Positions 63,113 through 64,000 of a stretch of DNA of 64,000 nucleotides are shown here, one piece after another; the stretch's first letter is position 1; every line of letters begins with the position of its first letter. The notes under the pieces were generated by a model, which did no database searches, was not told the origin of the DNA, and saw only the letters and a list, made by a program, of their open reading frames with translations. This stretch comes from Emticicia fluvialis. GTDB lineage: Bacteria > Bacteroidota > Bacteroidia > Cytophagales > Spirosomataceae. The translations under genes were made by a program, and so were the position numbers. The stretch spans positions 186,001-250,000 of the forward strand of contig NZ_JANUSD010000003.1 in the NCBI RefSeq assembly GCF_024793945.1, read 5' to 3'.

Positions 63113-64000
63113 ATGTTCAGAATAAATTTTTTCGCCTTAACCTTTACACTATTATGGTCTGCCGCCGGTTTTGCCCAGCAAACACAAACCATCTGGCTCG
63201 ACGACCTGCCGATTCAATCATTCTCTGAAGGACTCAGACCTGCTGTTGGCAAAAAAAACTATCAGGGAGATACGCTGCGCATCAACGGCCGCAGATACAG
63301 CCGCGGTATTGGTGCGCAGTCGCCCTGTGTGTTAGCCTTTGCATTGAATGGGCACGCCCGCAGTTTTACGGCCCTGATTGGAGCCGACGACATGGGCAAT
63401 AAAGACCTGCCCCTGACTTTTTATGTACTGGGCGACGGCAAAGTACTGTTTGAAAGCAAACCCATACGCATTGGAGACACCCCACAGCCTGTTTCGGTAA
63501 ATCTGCAGGGTATCAAACAACTCGGCTTGCTGGTTACCGACCCCGTTGGTGGCATTAATAACAAAAGAACTTATTGCAACTGGATAGACGCCCGGCTGGA
63601 AATGGCAGCCGGACATGCGCCGGAACACGTAATAACCCAAGGCGAAAAATATATACTTACTCCCAGGCCGTCGGCTAAGCCGCGTATCAATTCAGCCAGA
63701 TTATTTGGCGCAACACCCGGCAATCCGTTTTTATACACCATTGCCGCCACCGGGCAAAAACCGCTCAGCTTTGCGGCCAGCCCCTTACCAAATGGGCTTG
63801 TGCTAGACATCCGCACGGGTATCATTACCGGAAAAGTAACCCAAAAAGGAACCTATCAGACAACCATTTCGGCAAGTAATGCGCTGGGGGTATCTACCCG
63901 TAACTTAACCATTGTTATTGGCGATACCATTGCACTTACCCCACCCATTGGCTGGAATGGATGGAACTCGTGGGAGGCTAACATTGACCGCGAAAAAGTG
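63113..64000 (+). CDS. Second GH27-like enzyme, N-terminal part (truncated by window end)
   Basis: The frame runs from ATG 63113 to the window end (296 codons) without a stop. Signal MFRINFFALTFTLLWSAAGF, then the same NPCBM domain and Ig-like linker as the preceding gene, then the start of a GH27 barrel (TPPIGWNGWNSWEANIDREK). It is a tandem paralogue of the gene at 61095-63095 in the same order of domains, 17 nt downstream. Confidence 0.88.
   Translation, partial: MFRINFFALTFTLLWSAAGFAQQTQTIWLDDLPIQSFSEGLRPAVGKKNYQGDTLRINGRRYSRGIGAQSPCVLAFALNGHARSFTALIGADDMGNKDLPLTFYVLGDGKVLFESKPIRIGDTPQPVSVNLQGIKQLGLLVTDPVGGINNKRTYCNWIDARLEMAAGHAPEHVITQGEKYILTPRPSAKPRINSARLFGATPGNPFLYTIAATGQKPLSFAASPLPNGLVLDIRTGIITGKVTQKGTYQTTISASNALGVSTRNLTIVIGDTIALTPPIGWNGWNSWEANIDREKV

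Noticed and set aside
1..64000. tRNA or rRNA genes
   Set aside because: No cloverleaf with TTCRA loop or rRNA signature was noticed on either strand, although this was a by-eye scan.

Overview
The window reads as a chromosomal segment of a Bacteroidota bacterium, probably Cytophagales-like (the order is a guess). The support is SusC/SusD-type uptake genes, an FecI/FecR-type sigma/anti-sigma pair, a type IX secretion C-terminal sorting domain, DUF5777 and DUF1080 proteins, and many promoters of the TTTG-N19-TAnnTTTG kind used by the Bacteroidota primary sigma factor. Most genes are housekeeping genes of moderate GC. One stretch at about 31.9-38.3 kb is visibly AT-rich, repeat-laden and full of broken or unrecognised genes.

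Layout. 0-9 kb: end of a TPR protein, an unusual long D-Ala-D-Ala ligase-like ATP-grasp protein, NfuA-type Fe-S scaffold, HicBA toxin-antitoxin, S15-type hydrolase, GT2 glycosyltransferase, YbaB, CrtA-like protein, TrmH-type methyltransferase. 9-15 kb: secreted metallopeptidase with sorting domain, then a tight minus-strand set (OmpA/propeller protein, large membrane protein, acyltransferase). 15-25 kb: cytochrome c, coaE, dnaA, mutA plus glycerate kinase, and an ATP synthase operon that stops after the delta subunit. 25-31 kb: alkyltransferase-like protein, DUF3109, LysM lytic transglycosylase, O-methyltransferase, aroC. 31.9-38.3 kb: accessory island with two blocks of 225-bp repeats, orphan lipoproteins, a gutted C10 (streptopain-type) protease gene, and two hairpin elements each followed by a gene tail and, 4 nt later, an intact gene. 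38.3-50 kb: tricorn-like protease, a small gene bracketed by two more hairpins, an ECF sigma factor with a probable dual-membrane anti-sigma factor, a Rieske/DUF5777/YceI operon, a DUF1778/GNAT toxin-antitoxin pair, and a TonB-dependent receptor. 50.6-64 kb: a polysaccharide-utilisation-like locus (sigma, FecR, SusC with signalling domain, SusD, DUF1080, a Tat-like exported protein and two tandem GH27 alpha-galactosidase-like genes, the second cut by the window end).

How it fits together. The last locus looks like a self-regulating galactoside uptake and degradation unit: SusC senses substrate, FecR relays it, the sigma factor drives the operon, and the exported enzymes act on alpha-galactosides and perhaps on 3-keto-glycosides. 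The most novel-looking material is the island at 32-42 kb. Hairpin elements of one family sit at the edges of single-gene segments, all in the same orientation and all with the flanked genes on the minus strand. The best match to a recently described system is the sigma/anti-sigma pair at 42.5-44.3 kb.
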